From NCBI RefSeq assembly GCF_016859285.1, contig NC_053404.1, forward strand, positions 16,383,105 through 16,447,104: a DNA stretch of 64,000 nucleotides, in the 5' to 3' direction. Origin of the DNA: Xiphias gladius. Taxonomy: Eukaryota > Chordata > Actinopteri > Istiophoriformes > Xiphiidae. Every line of letters begins with the position of its first letter. Position 1 is the stretch's first letter. Made by a program: the position numbers and the translations under genes. The notes below the pieces were generated by a model, which was not told where the DNA came from, did not search any database, and saw nothing but the letters and a program-made list of their open reading frames with translations. Below, one piece after another: positions 34,001-43,631 of the stretch.

Positions 34001-36236
34001 GTTAGAGGTGGGGGACAATAGCGTGGAAAAAATGTTATTTTCAAAAACAATCCTTTCCCACTCAACAACGCCATATCTAGGCTATTTCCTTTGTATTCTG
34101 GTTGTGAGATTTCTGATGCGAGGGCATTTGTCACGGGTTTCAAAGGCGTATCAAACAACAAAGGCAAACTTCATCCCCAGAGAGAAACTACCCAATTTCA
34201 AACTTTTGCCATCTCTTGTAACTTGCTCTTTGTTTTGTCAACTACTGAGCTGGCCTTTGTGTTGTAACCATCTTTGCCATATTCTTTGCCTATTGGCAGT
34301 TGAGATACAATGGCCTTAACCATTAAGAAATCCACTTCTCCACCCAACTCAGCATGTTTTTTTTCTGACTCAAACACTTAAACTATATTTGCTTTTTGGT
34401 AGCATGGCTGTTATATCTAAGCAAATTTAATGACAAAATTGGGACACATTCTCAGACAACCAGAGTTAAAAAATGGACGCCTTCCCTCTTTAAATGAAGT
34501 TGGGATTGAGCATATAAATTGTAAACATTGTGAAAAATGTAATTTAACAAGGAAGAAATCCTCTGATTAGGATTCAAGTAATTGGTCAGGTACTTCCTTC
34601 CTGACCAACGATTCTCCTGACTCTCCAGTATGAATTTCTCAAGTAAATCTGATTATTCTGTTTCAGTGCTAAAGTGAGGATGAAGAGGTGCAATAGGTCT
34701 GTTACTATAGTATTATTATGTGTAATATGCTGCTATACTATATGAATAGTTCAGAGATCAGGGATCAGAACAAGACCAAACAAATCACTGACCACTGGGC
34801 TTAATAGTGTGTTTGGCATTACAAATCAGACTGGTCTGGACAAATTACAAAGGTAGTGAAGAGCATACCTCTGACTTTCAAGATCCACAATTTTGACAAA
34901 TTATTATCCTGCCCATTTCTTCTGTGAGCAGCAGAGTGTAGCGCACAGAGGCCCTCACTACCTGCATTTAATAAGGCTGCTGTCAACCAGGTAACAGCAG
35001 CACCAACAGAAGCAGACGCCAAGCAAACCACAGTATATTGCAGTATTCTGAGCAAATAATCATCTGCTTGCAGCCACTTGGAGGAGACACACAATTTCAC
35101 TATCCCTGGTGCTTGTTTCCCTGTGAGTGTTTGTGTCCTACACTACTGAAAACACTTTGCACAGAAAGAAAACAGGATGTAGTAGCTCTATTTACAAGCC
35201 AGGGATTTTGCTCTCTGCGTTTTGCTCACTCTTAACTCTTTTCTTCAGAGAGGTTCAAGCGTCCGCTGCAGCCTGTCCCTGATATTTCATTCTATTCTTT
35301 GCTCCCGATAAAGACAAACTCCCCTTCCTGCCAGGCTGATGTGTAAAACTATATTTTATTTAGCCTACTTGAGAATCTCAGAGGTGCCGGTGTACTGTAA
35401 CATGCTGAAGCTCAGTCATAATATTGATGGATTTTGGAGAGCTATCTGTAATTCATGAGTGTTTGACACCTCTCAAAACCTGACAAAGATCCTTAAGGGA
35501 TCTAGTTGGGTTGATAACGGCCGGCTATGTATTATAGTCCTTTCGGTGGGCAGTGAGCTTTATCTGCATTCAAATATCACCCATACCTGACAGAACAATT
35601 CACACCCACTGACATAGAGAATACGTTGCTGTTAATGCATTTTTACATCGACATACTGGTGCAACTGCGTGACATTTCTGGGTGTAATTTTTCCCCTGCC
35701 GCTGCTGACTCGAAATAAACTTCTTCTCACTCTTCGTCTTTTTGCAGGAAAAAGAAAGGGCAGCACTAACTGATAATTATTAATGAGTTTCTTACCTCAG
35801 ACTCATCTGTGAATTCCTCACTTGTTTTTCTTCCCTGAATGAAGACACATTTTGAATTAATTTCAACAATCTAAAAACAGGTATTATCGACAAAGTAACA
35901 CATCAAAAATTACAATTGAGCGACATTAGGAGGCTGGTGAATTTGAATTTAATTTTAACTCAAACACACATAGTTGAGATGAGGCATTGCTACATGTTTC
36001 TTTAGAGAATACAGATATCACGTCACTGTAAAACTATGATAACTTCGCAAATGTCCGCCTCCCACGCTATAGAAATGATAAAACTGTTAGATAAGAAGCT
36101 AAATAAAACAAAAACACAGCTGACAAAATTCACAAATCGTCGTTCTTATTTATTTTTGATGCAGTTAGGTAAAAAATCATCAACATTTAGCCAGCTAACG
36201 TTAGCACGCTATGCTTACCTCCTCCACTTCCGCCAT
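19272..36236 (-). CDS. vps41: VPS41, HOPS-complex subunit (28 coding exons, 853 aa)
   Basis: VPS41 is a HOPS tethering subunit acting at late endosomes and lysosomes, binding Rab7/Arl8-system partners and also serving regulated secretion. Exons in order: 36236-36219, 35834-35796, 32191-32084, 30637-30560, 28455-28381, 27410-27348, 27198-27133, 25494-25375, 25289-25143, 25056-24990, 24560-24463, 24077-23948, 23812-23697, 23603-23485, 22827-22746, 22558-22466, 22363-22236, 21920-21776, 21569-21528, 21434-21384, 21295-21158, 21060-21006, 20926-20786, 20651-20515, 19959-19860, 19763-19719, 19623-19544, 19352-19272. They total 2,562 nt in an unbroken frame; human VPS41 is 854 aa. Order: acidic N-terminus, WD40 propeller, helical clathrin-repeat region, RING-H2. 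ATG context AACAATGG is good. No truncation or frameshift is seen. Confidence 0.96.
19960..23484 (-). other. VPS41 introns between helical-repeat exons
   Basis: The introns over 300 bp here are 19960-20514, 21921-22235 and 22828-23484. They are AT-rich unique sequence. The last starts with an A/C-rich low-complexity run (22836-22877 on the plus strand) just upstream of the exon 15 acceptor. No RNA gene or transposon was recognised. Confidence 0.5.
20515..24077 (-). CDS. vps41: VPS41 helical-repeat (clathrin heavy-chain repeat) exons
   Basis: Exons 12-24 encode residues of about 294-752: DEEFRARPRLDII, EISSDALTVRNFQDNE, DDHIDWLLEKKKYE, LWENEVYRFKTIGQLK, LPRGDLRLRPAIYEMI, the repeat region LEIYLRLRHKDVYQLI, VLLMDFDKEKAVDMLL, FKRDHHKGQKYHERQ, EYDRPNLLPFLRDSTH, ALEICQQRNFVEETVFLL and DVDKAIEFAKEQDDAEL. 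This alpha-solenoid assembles with other HOPS subunits. All phases join without gaps. Confidence 0.93.
24081..24148 (-). repeat. (CA)34 array, read as (TG)34 next to a VPS41 3' splice site
   Basis: Sixty-eight bases of pure CA on the plus strand. On the VPS41 sense strand they are (TG)34 running straight into TAG|GATGAG, the acceptor of exon 12 (24077). The usual pyrimidine tract is therefore replaced by the repeat. Confidence 0.97.
24375..24454. repeat. (TA)35 plus A-run just inside a VPS41 donor
   Basis: About 70 bp of pure TA followed by 11 A on the plus strand, nine bases or so from the donor of VPS41 exon 11 (24463|gtaatg). Pure dinucleotide runs of this length are prone to change in length and to assembly error. 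Confidence 0.95.
24561..24989 (-). other. VPS41 intron 10, no further feature
   Basis: AT-rich unique sequence between exons 10 and 11. No repeat, RNA or exon is seen. Confidence 0.4.
25143..32191 (-). CDS. vps41: VPS41 acidic N-terminus and WD40 propeller exons
   Basis: Exons 3-9 encode residues 20-238. Exon 3 carries EEESEEEPKLKYERLSNGV and MTVHDK; exons 4-9 carry repeated propeller strands, for example FLALGTHFGKVFLLDIQG, SEDGKVQVFGLY, KQFVTGGNK, RANLIAWANNV and CWKDNTTLIVGWGTSIK. The propeller of VPS41 is the part that contacts membrane-bound small GTPases and curved membranes. Agreement with the human sequence is near continuous. Confidence 0.93.
25495..27132 (-). other. VPS41 intron 7
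   Basis: A 1.64-kb intron with a CTCF-like string CCTACAGAGGGCAGTA (25583-25598), a perfect hairpin (25611-25652), a C12 run (26260-26271) and otherwise unique sequence. No coding or RNA gene is supported. Confidence 0.45.
25611..25652. repeat. Perfect 18-bp inverted repeat with 6-base loop
   Basis: TCCTGATGGCACGTTCCT (25611-25628) pairs exactly with AGGAACGTGCCATCAGGA (25635-25652) around the loop TTACAC. Pairing stops beyond both ends. It lies in VPS41 intron 7. It is too short for a typical microRNA precursor. Confidence 0.9.
27411..30559 (-). other. VPS41 introns 4 and 5 around exon 5
   Basis: The introns 27411-28380 and 28456-30559 are mostly unique sequence. A short palindrome (ACTCTAATG/CATTAGAGT, 27639-27659) and a dispersed element (30146-30483, listed separately) are the only structured items. 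The frame of about 70 codons at 27503-27724 has no recognisable relatives. Confidence 0.45.
30146..30483. mobile_element. Teleost dispersed repeat with CCATGCTAGC inverted ends
   Basis: The element starts CCATGCTAGC (30146-30155) and ends GCTAGCATGG (30474-30483), exact inverted ends. The body has AACATGCTAACACTGACAAT, ATGTTTACCATGTTCACCAT, GTTGTTGAGATATTTCTGTC and TGGACCAAAATAGTGGACCA. I recognise this as a very common percomorph repeat, probably a non-autonomous DNA element. It sits in VPS41 intron 4. Confidence 0.7.
30638..32083 (-). other. VPS41 intron 3 with GT and AAAT microsatellites
   Basis: A 1.45-kb intron. (GT)16 occurs at about 31032-31064 and (AAAT)-rich runs at 31300-31330 and 31665-31716. 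The rest is unique; 30740-30900 is relatively G-rich and complex. No gene is seen. Confidence 0.45.
32435..32660 (+). mobile_element. Probable dispersed repeat (CCACTAGTGGTGCT type)
   Basis: The segment AGATACCCTGTGGAGTTTTT followed by GACCACTAGTGGTGCTATAA is one I associate with a repeated sequence of spiny-rayed fishes. Boundaries are unclear and the assignment is from memory. Confidence 0.35.
33205..33450. mobile_element. MITE-like repeat (GGGCTGCA...GATTAAT family)
   Basis: TAGGGCTGCAGCAATTATTT and TAGTTGATTAATATTTTGAT open the copy, and CATTTGAGAATCTGGAACCA and TCAGAATAGTTGCCAATTAA follow. This order matches an abundant teleost repeat that begins GGGCTGCAACTAACGATTA. Two further copies lie in POU6F2 intron 1. 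Confidence 0.65.
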
Positions 36237-36460
36237 TGTTATATTAGGTCGCGTTATATCCAAACACAATGGTTATAATAACTCAGTACGCGTTTAGAAA
36301 ATAGCCTTTTTAAGGTCCACAATATTGCAATTAGGTTTGCTTCATGTCAAAAACATCATATATAACAAAGTGAGGCTTGTTGTCGAAGCCTGCTCCCTGT
36401 CAGAAGTTAAATCACATGACTGAATTTAAACCGTGGGGCATTGTGGGTATTGAGGTCTCT
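36237..36460 (-). promoter_or_regulatory. vps41: VPS41 promoter with ZNF143-like and M-box/CLEAR-like motifs
   Basis: Upstream of the VPS41 ATG (36236), the minus strand carries TACCCACAATGCCCC (36449-36435), close to the ZNF143 consensus, and both strands carry TCACATGA (36412-36419), an MITF/TFE-family M-box that is one base from the core of a CLEAR site. The 5' UTR probably begins between 36300 and 36400. Lysosomal VPS genes are known targets of TFEB-type factors, but binding here is inference. Confidence 0.45.
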
Positions 36461-36904
36461 CTGACAGAGACACGATAATAACAGCCGAAAGATGAGGCAT
36501 GGCGCCAATTAAGGTCAGGTGCGAACTAGAGTTCGTTTTCCACCTTTTAATTTTTATTTCCCAAGGGCTCTTACACCTTTAAAGGTAGTTTTTGTGGGGT
36601 TTTGACTCTTTTAATGTCTTTTTGACTCTTCTAGTGTCTACTGCTGCTCGTATTTGAGACTTTTAAGCTACTAGGTTAATGTCATACACTAATAAAGTCT
36701 TAAACTGCGCCAAGTACAACCAGGTATACTCTTAAGTCACAAATCATGTCTTCCCCCAAGGTTTTATTATGCAAACTTCAACAACTTGAACATTTGCCAA
36801 ATACAATAAACTAATACCAAACTATCCTCCAAGCTTTCCCCAGGTGGATAAAACAGTTGATGGCTGCCGCGATGGAAGATGCATTCAGATCCATTTGGAT
36901 ATTG
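36461..36904. other. Intergenic sequence, nothing recognised
   Basis: Unique sequence between the VPS41 promoter and the repeat cluster. No gene is seen. Confidence 0.4.
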
Positions 36905-37515
36905 TAGTAAAAGCAGTTGTGGTAAGTAACTAAGTTAAATACATTTGCTCAAGTACAGTTTTTGAAGTACTTTTGAGGTTCTTGAGGTATTACTTTACTT
37001 CAGTATTTTCATTTTATGGTACTTTATACTCATTCTACACTACAATTTCAGGGAGAGATATGTTTGTTTGTTTTTTATTTCGCTACAGTACATTTATAAA
37101 GTGCAGCTATAGTTGCTGTTTGCTTTGCCGATTAATATTTTACATACAAAACATACAATAAGCTAGAACGCATGACATGCAAGACATTGTTACAATGACC
37201 TACTCAGCAATATAGTGTATATAACTAAAGTAGTTGAAAACAGCTCCACCCCTGCCAGTTGCCTTAAAATAATACTTACACATGTGCATTAATAATAATA
37301 ATCTAATTATATCATATATATTTCAATACAATACTCACAGGGGTAATTTTCTGCATAATAAGCACTTTTACTTTTGATACTTCAATTATCATTACATTTT
37401 GCCGATTATACTTTCTTACTTTTACTTAAGTAGTATTTTGAATGAAAAACTTGTAATAAAGTATTTTTCCATTGTTTTATTGCTAGCAAAGATCAGAATA
37501 TGTCCTCCACCACTG
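36905..37515 (-). mobile_element. TTCCACCACTG-type element, near full length
   Basis: It begins GTTGTGGTAAGTAACTAAGT and passes through TACATTTGCTCAAGTACAG, ATTTTCATTTTATGGTACTT, CAATAATAAT-like and TTACTTTTACTTAAGTAGTA motifs, ending near TCCTCCACCACTG. This is the same family as 18060-18540, in the same orientation. Confidence 0.65.
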
Positions 37516-37941
37516 TGTAAAAGTATTAGTATCACAATTTAAAAAAACAACAAGTGAAAGTCCTTATATTTAAGGCCTTGCATTATTATAAGTATTAGCT
37601 CATGCATAATAACCTCTTTGAGAGTGTTACATTTTTTATATATTTTATATTATTGGATTATACTGATGCATAAACATGCATGCAGCATTTTAATGTTCCA
37701 GCAGGTCAACCTGAAGCTAGTTTTGGCAGTGTATCAAATTTTTTTTCAAGCTGATCAGGTTTTGAAAGTAAAACAGGCATCTGCAAAGTAACTAGTATAG
37801 CTGTCAGATAGATTTAGCTGAGTAAAAAGGAAAATATTTCCCTCAAAAATGTAAAGGTCTAGAAGTATGAAGTAGCATAAAATGCAAATTTTTCCTTAAA
37901 ATTATACAGTGAAGCTTTTGAAAAAAAATTTCCACCGCTGA
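37516..37941 (+). mobile_element. Oppositely oriented partner copy of the same element
   Basis: TAAAAGTATTAGTATCACAA, ATATTATTGGATTATACTGA, ATATTTCCCTCAAAAATGT, AGAAGTATGAAGTAGCATAA and the end TTTCCACCGCTG mark a forward copy abutting the reversed copy at 36905-37515. Confidence 0.55.
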
Positions 37942-40900
37942 ATGGCTGTCGCAGATTTTTCTGAACTTGCCACCTGGGCAAAATACCTCTGCATTCACCG
38001 ATAAAATAAAACATTTCAAATTGGTTAATATGTGAGAGTGAGAGATCAGACCCTTAGCACTAAAATCATGTGGTTTTTCTTTTTTTTTTTAATTACCAGA
38101 CATTCCTGAACATGGTGGTCAAATGAATCCCTCAGACATTAGTCAACTCTCCCTGTCCTTCCTCACTCTGCTGACAGCTGCTTGCCAGAGTCCAGATGAA
38201 TGCCAAAGGTATGAGTTGCCTCTTCTTTATTGAGATTGTCTACCACCCCCATCTTGCCTCATCCATCCTCAGGAGAATCCTAATGCACTGATACCAAGGG
38301 GGAATATTTTTTTTTTCTTTACAATCTACTTAGCAATGATTTATTGATTGTGGCTTCCACCCTCGCAGAGAATTAGCGATCCTTTTTGGGAAATCAGATT
38401 TTCACACCTTTCAGGAGTGTGTATGTGGCGCAGGTCTCCAGAGACATTTTGAGGGGAAACTGACTTTGAGGAGCGGTGGCGTGTGAATCTCTACAGTGTC
38501 ACTCCTCTGCTGCCAATGGTATGCCCGCTGAATTGTCCTGTGAGTCACTGCTACCCTCCTCATCTCTCTCTATAGTTTTGAATAATTAATTTGTTGATAA
38601 ATACAGTGTCCGAGCTTGATTTGAATATGTTTCCAATTCCATCAAACCCCTTAAAACACATGGTTTGCTCTCTCTCATATCATAAGCATGCAGGGGCCCC
38701 TCTGAGGTATAAGCATTTCATAGAAAAAAAAGGAAAATAATAAAAACAACCCTTGCCCTCATAGGAGGAGTCAGATTAGTGTGCTGAAAGCTTTGATGCT
38801 CCAGAATGTCAGCTCCATGGATCGATCTGGCAAAAAACACACACGCACACCTGACCAATCAGAGGCGTGAGTCTGTTGTGGACCTGCTGGGCACCGTGGT
38901 TTACAAGCTTCAAAGAGCTCCTTTTAATACACTGCTTTGATAGCCCTCAGCCTTCACTGACCCACCAACCATCCACTGGTGAGCATTTTAGCTTTAGAGG
39001 AGTAGAGAGGGATAACTGTTGATCATATTAATGAGTGTGAAGAAAAAAAAAAATCAACTCAAATCTTCACTACTTATAGCACTGGCCTGCTATTCCAAGA
39101 GAGAGCATACAGAGGAAGTCGATTTGCTAGTATTTTTACAGATAAAATTATACAAACCTGCTGCATTTTTCATGAGTACATCACAGAAAATATTAATTGC
39201 GCTATACATTTGCATGCGTGATGTTGCTTTGGTGAAATTGTCCCAGAAGTAAACAAAAGACCATTCACTACGTGATAGAGGAACAGTTTGGTTAATAACC
39301 CTAAGGGGGAGACAAATCATCATCTACCATACCACATTAGACATAAAGGTCTTGGAATATTTACCCAACGCAGCAGAATAACACATCAGCTACAGATACA
39401 TGAAATTAGTACTTCAAAATTATTGGTTGTTGTTGGCCTTTGACTGCAACATTAACACAAAAATTCAATGTTCAGGTTTTAGTTCTTGTTTGTTTTAGTT
39501 TTTTTTTCCCCACAAAAAACCCCACTAAGTTTGTCTTAATTTAACATACATACTGTATGCTCACAGTCATTATTTGTGCAAAACATACCATTTATACAAA
39601 GGTCAGTTAGCCTTCATTATAGCTTTTGTTCAAATTATTCCTGGAAAAATGAACAAAAGAGCAACATAAAAGGAGACTTATTTTATTCCTTTTACTGTAG
39701 CAATGGAAACATTTCTAATGGCAGATATCAGACTTTCCTATTTGTAGGTATTTTTGCCCTTGCATTACTCAGGTCATTACAATTGCATTATAAGGAATAC
39801 TACCTCATCCGGTACCATGATGAGTAATTACAATCTAATGACAGTATGTATTTATTTGCCTTTTAGGCACTAGGTCACTTAGACCAGTGATAATGGCTTT
39901 AAAATAAAGCAGTCATGGGTTGGTTGCAGACAAAAGATGATCTATGTAGTGCTTGGAATACATTTGTTATCTCACAAAGTCATGTAACCAAACGCAAACA
40001 TGTTTTGTCAACAGTTTTTTTTACATTGATGTTTATAAGAAGACGTTAACATGGTCAAGTGCCTTTTGTGTAGATTATACTCTGTAATCTTTTTTCCTGA
40101 CTGGTTTATTCCAGTTTAGGGTTACGGGTGTGCTTAGGCCTGCCCCAGCATACTATGGGCACAAAGTAGGGAAACACCCAGGACAAATTACCTGTACTTT
40201 GTAGAGAAGCTGTGTCCACATTCCAGTCTACATTATAATTCTAAGCAGGTTTTGCATATGTAGTGCGTTATCTTTGTGGAAGTGAGAAAACAGAGCAATG
40301 CAAAAAGGAAAACAAAAATATACATTTTATCTTTGGCAAAAACATTTTGCTTTTTGTTATTTTTGGCATTCCAAATTCACAGTTTGACTGACATATGTTG
40401 ATGCATGTACGATATAATTTCCTGTTAGTACAAAACAGGAAAGTACAGAGTAATTTTGTATACTAGCTGCAAAAACGCTATAGTATGAGAATTAGTACAT
40501 GGTGCATTCAGTGTACTGTTAGTATGTTGTATGGATTTGGGACACAGCTATATTAAATAATCTGTTGTACCAGCTTAATTCTGCTATAAATACCAGAGAT
40601 GACTGCGAATAAGATAAAACAATATTAAGACAATTATGATGAGTACTGATTGATTAACCAGAGGAGTCTTGAGTGTTACAGTGGAGCTTGCTGGTCACAG
40701 GCTGAAATCCCTCGTCCTCACACTGGGACAGCACTGGTAAGGCCACTTGCTATTAGCATGGATATCTGATGACATTTGGGACCCTCTGCTAACCACTGAT
40801 TCTCTGGCCACTGGGGGTGTTTGGTGAATGGGAGGCAGGGGGGGTCAAGTGCTTTTTCTTGTTTCTGCAACCTGTTCCTGAGAGCTGTGGCCAGACTGAG

Positions 40901-42230
40901 CGAACAGAGAAGGAACGAGACAAACCTTTTCCCTCATGTCTGCTCCCGCCAACCCTCTTACACACACACAAACTCACATTATTGCTTTAATCAGGGGTCT
41001 GAGGTCTTCTCTAGAAAATGAAGCTAATCCGTTACACAGCCAGTGCTTAGAATCAATAATCTAATTTCTTATGGTAATTTTTAAAATATTCCTTTTTATT
41101 ACGGATTTTTACAATAAGATTACAGTTATCCCATTATGTGTAATTACATTAGTCCGTGAGTTTAAATTAATAAACGCACCCAATTTGGTGGTATGATTTC
41201 AAATAGGCTAAGCTAACTGTTTTGAATGAAGTAATTAACAGCTGCGTAAGATGGTGAAAGATGCGTTGCCCCCCTTATCCTCGAGCCTCAGAGGCCAGGG
41301 GAAGATTAGAGCTCTGATCTCATTCCCAGCACTTGTTTGGAGTCTGTCAGGAAGAGAAATGCCAGCATTAGAGAGGTACCGCCACACTCCTGATATGATG
41401 AAATAAGGAGAAAAGGGGAAAGGGAAAAAGATGGAGGGATGGACAGAAAGGACCCTGCCCTTCTCTGAAGTGTCAGTAGCTTGTTTATTCTATTTTTCAT
41501 CGTAGCTGCTGGGGCAAAGATTCCCATTTTTTCTTCTATTTTTTTCCCCCCACCTCCTAACAAAAACCACTGCTCTCATTTTTTATAGGTCTTGCAAACT
41601 CTCATGCCCCAGTGAAAATTACATTGTGAAACGGTAGAAAATTCAGAGCTGCCTGTGCTCCCCGCTGTCCCTCTGAGCTTTCAAACAGTCAACAGACTGT
41701 GAAGAATAAATAATAAAAAACTATTGATTATTTTGATGACTGCAAGATTCAATTAGGTATTAATTTTGCCCTCCAGTGGACCTATCAAGCAACTCAAAGG
41801 AGAGGAGGTAGGAGGCGGGGGTGGACCCAAATGCATGCAGAGTGTGGCCAGGCTCAGACAGAGGGGAAAATGTGTTTGCCTTGGTGGGCAGAGAGGTGCA
41901 TTGATGCGCAGTGTCCCACATTTAAGTGCTCCACAAATGAAGCCCTGATGACTAGTGACATTGTTACCAGGGATATGAGTATTGACCAGCCGGCTCACGT
42001 TTTTAACGACAGCCCAAAGTATTTCTATTGATTAACATTTTCATAGATTATCATGTGTCATATCAAACAGGGCTGATTCCTGTGATGAGCACATTAAAGA
42101 GGCCCCTCTGGGCAGGAACTCATTGACCACCCTGATTGAAGTGGGAGCAAGATAAGACTCACCCTCCTTTTTACTTTCTGTGCCTGTATGTGCTGGTCAC
42201 CTGTCCTTTGCCGAGACATATTCGGGTTGG
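37942..42230. other. Intergenic region between VPS41 and POU6F2
   Basis: No coding gene is supported. A repeat is at about 40105-40210. Complex, non-repetitive stretches at 38100-38960 and 41200-42160 look like possible regulatory DNA. At 38855-38965 a CCAATCAG box, a TTTTAATA string about 60 bp later, and a donor-like CTG|gtgagc at 38978-38985 could mark an upstream POU6F2 exon, but this is weak. Confidence 0.4.
40105..40210 (+). mobile_element. Fragment of a common fish repeat ('acacccaggaca' type)
   Basis: TAGGCCTGCCCCAGCATACT and GGGAAACACCCAGGACAAAT resemble the widespread fish repeat that reads 'cctatcccagc...gggtacaccctggacaggtcgcc'. The copy is diverged and incomplete. Confidence 0.45.
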
Positions 42231-42235
42231 ACTCG

Positions 42236-42250
42236 ATTCATAAATAAGGA
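42236..42250 (+). promoter_or_regulatory. pou6f2: Candidate POU6F2 TATA-type promoter element
   Basis: CATAAATAAGG (42239-42249) is a TATA-like element about 1.4 kb before the POU6F2 ATG and about 420 bp before a strong donor. A start near 42270 would give an untranslated exon ending at 42670. This is inferred only. Confidence 0.35.
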
Positions 42251-42269
42251 AGAGGGCCGTAGTCCTGCT

Positions 42270-42670
42270 GCTGTGTGTCTGTGTCTCAGAGCCTGAGGTG
42301 GGGTGAACACTGTCTGAGGAGCTCTCCAGTCAGAAAACACAAGGGGGATGAGACAGAGGGTGTGAAGGAAGGAGTGAAAGTGTGCGTGTGTGTGTGTGTG
42401 TGTATATGTGTGTTTGGGGGCGGGGGGGTGACATCTCCAGTGCTTGTCTTAGGAAGCAACCTCAGGCTTGAACCTGTGGTGGCCATTCAGATACACGAAG
42501 GTTGAGGACGCTGCTTCTGGTTGAGTAGAGAGCATGTACTAGCTCCTCTCTGCGCTGTGGTGGCATGTTTTAACTGCTGTTTGACTGACATCACCATTTG
42601 GACTTTCTGAAAACTCTTTTTTTTCTTTTTTTTCTTTTTTTTTTACTCTTTTCTTCTGGAGCTTTGTTAG
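42270..42670 (+). other. pou6f2: Probable untranslated first exon of POU6F2
   Basis: TTTGTTAG|gtaagagc at 42670/42671 is a strong 5' splice site with no coding frame before it. The POU6F2 start-codon exon begins at a strong acceptor (a long pyrimidine tract, then CTCCAG at 43620-43625, with ATG at 43632), so an upstream non-coding exon is needed. This is the best candidate; its 5' end is a guess. It contains a (GT)n and a G-rich run at about 42383-42428. Confidence 0.4.
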
Positions 42671-43625
42671 GTAAGAGCAATTTTTCCAGCAGCTTTTAAG
42701 AAACTTTTCGTTTAGTATTCGGAAAAAAAAAAAAGTGTAGACTGTATTCTGTTAGTTGTGTGCAAGTGTTGGATCTTGTTGCAGATAAAATGTCCTGATG
42801 GGAGCATCTAAATCAATAATACTATTAATAAAATGATCCTAAACGTCTTTTTTTTTAAATTTCCAAAACATTAAGTTCTCAATTATACTTTTCCTGAATT
42901 TATTCTATTCCAAGATGTTCAGACAGATAATGCTCTGATCATGTCATGTAGATGCCGTTTCATTCTTGTTTCTAAGTGCAGACTAAAAATGAAAATAATT
43001 GGGAGAAAAATTTTGGGGAACATCAGTGACTTCATCTCTTGTTTAAATCAGGCCTTAAGTTCATGTTGCCTTACTCTCTGCTGCAAGATGTCACCTTTGA
43101 TCTCATTTCGTGTCACCAACTATGTGAAAATTGATATAATCACTGGTGTGTATTTTTGCTCATATCTTCCTTTTTAGATGTAGAATTAGATTTATTTCAT
43201 TTATTTATCGGCACGAAGCCCAGGACCTCTTTGTAGACTGCTGTCATCTCAGTGTTTGCTGAAGATGAGGCACATGTCAGGTAGTAATGAGCCCTTGGAG
43301 ATGAATGTATCTCCGTTTTAGGACTGTAGGGTATAATGGTAAGGCCACGCGATCCGTAACAGTTCTTCACCAGGCAGAAGCCAGCAGTATCAGCGGGGTA
43401 GCACCAGCCTCAGATAAAAGGGAGAGCTGGAGAGGGAGGGAGCAAGAGAGAGAGGGAGAGTGATGAGTGAGCGATAGAAAGGAGAAGCTGGCTAGAGAGA
43501 GAGAGTGAGTAGAGACATAGAGAAGGAGCCGGTGTGAGTGAGACGCCAAAGCAGATCTAACCAGGGGTGTTTTCTCTTTTTTTCCCTCCTCCCTGTTTCC
43601 CACCTGGGCTCCCAACTCCCTCCAG
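42671..43625 (+). other. Putative POU6F2 5' UTR intron
   Basis: AT-rich, then a GA-rich stretch (43410-43520), then a pyrimidine-rich tract before the acceptor at 43625. No coding frame is supported. Confidence 0.4.
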
Positions 43626-43631
43626 GATCCG

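Larger units (their letters stand above)
32192..35795 (-). other. VPS41 intron 2 (3.6 kb)
   Basis: The largest VPS41 intron. It contains a probable dispersed repeat beginning AGATACCCTGTGGAGTTTTT at 32435, a MITE-like copy at 33205-33450, and complex non-repetitive sequence at about 33840-34330 and 34820-35720 that could be regulatory. No exon or RNA gene is supported. Confidence 0.45.
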
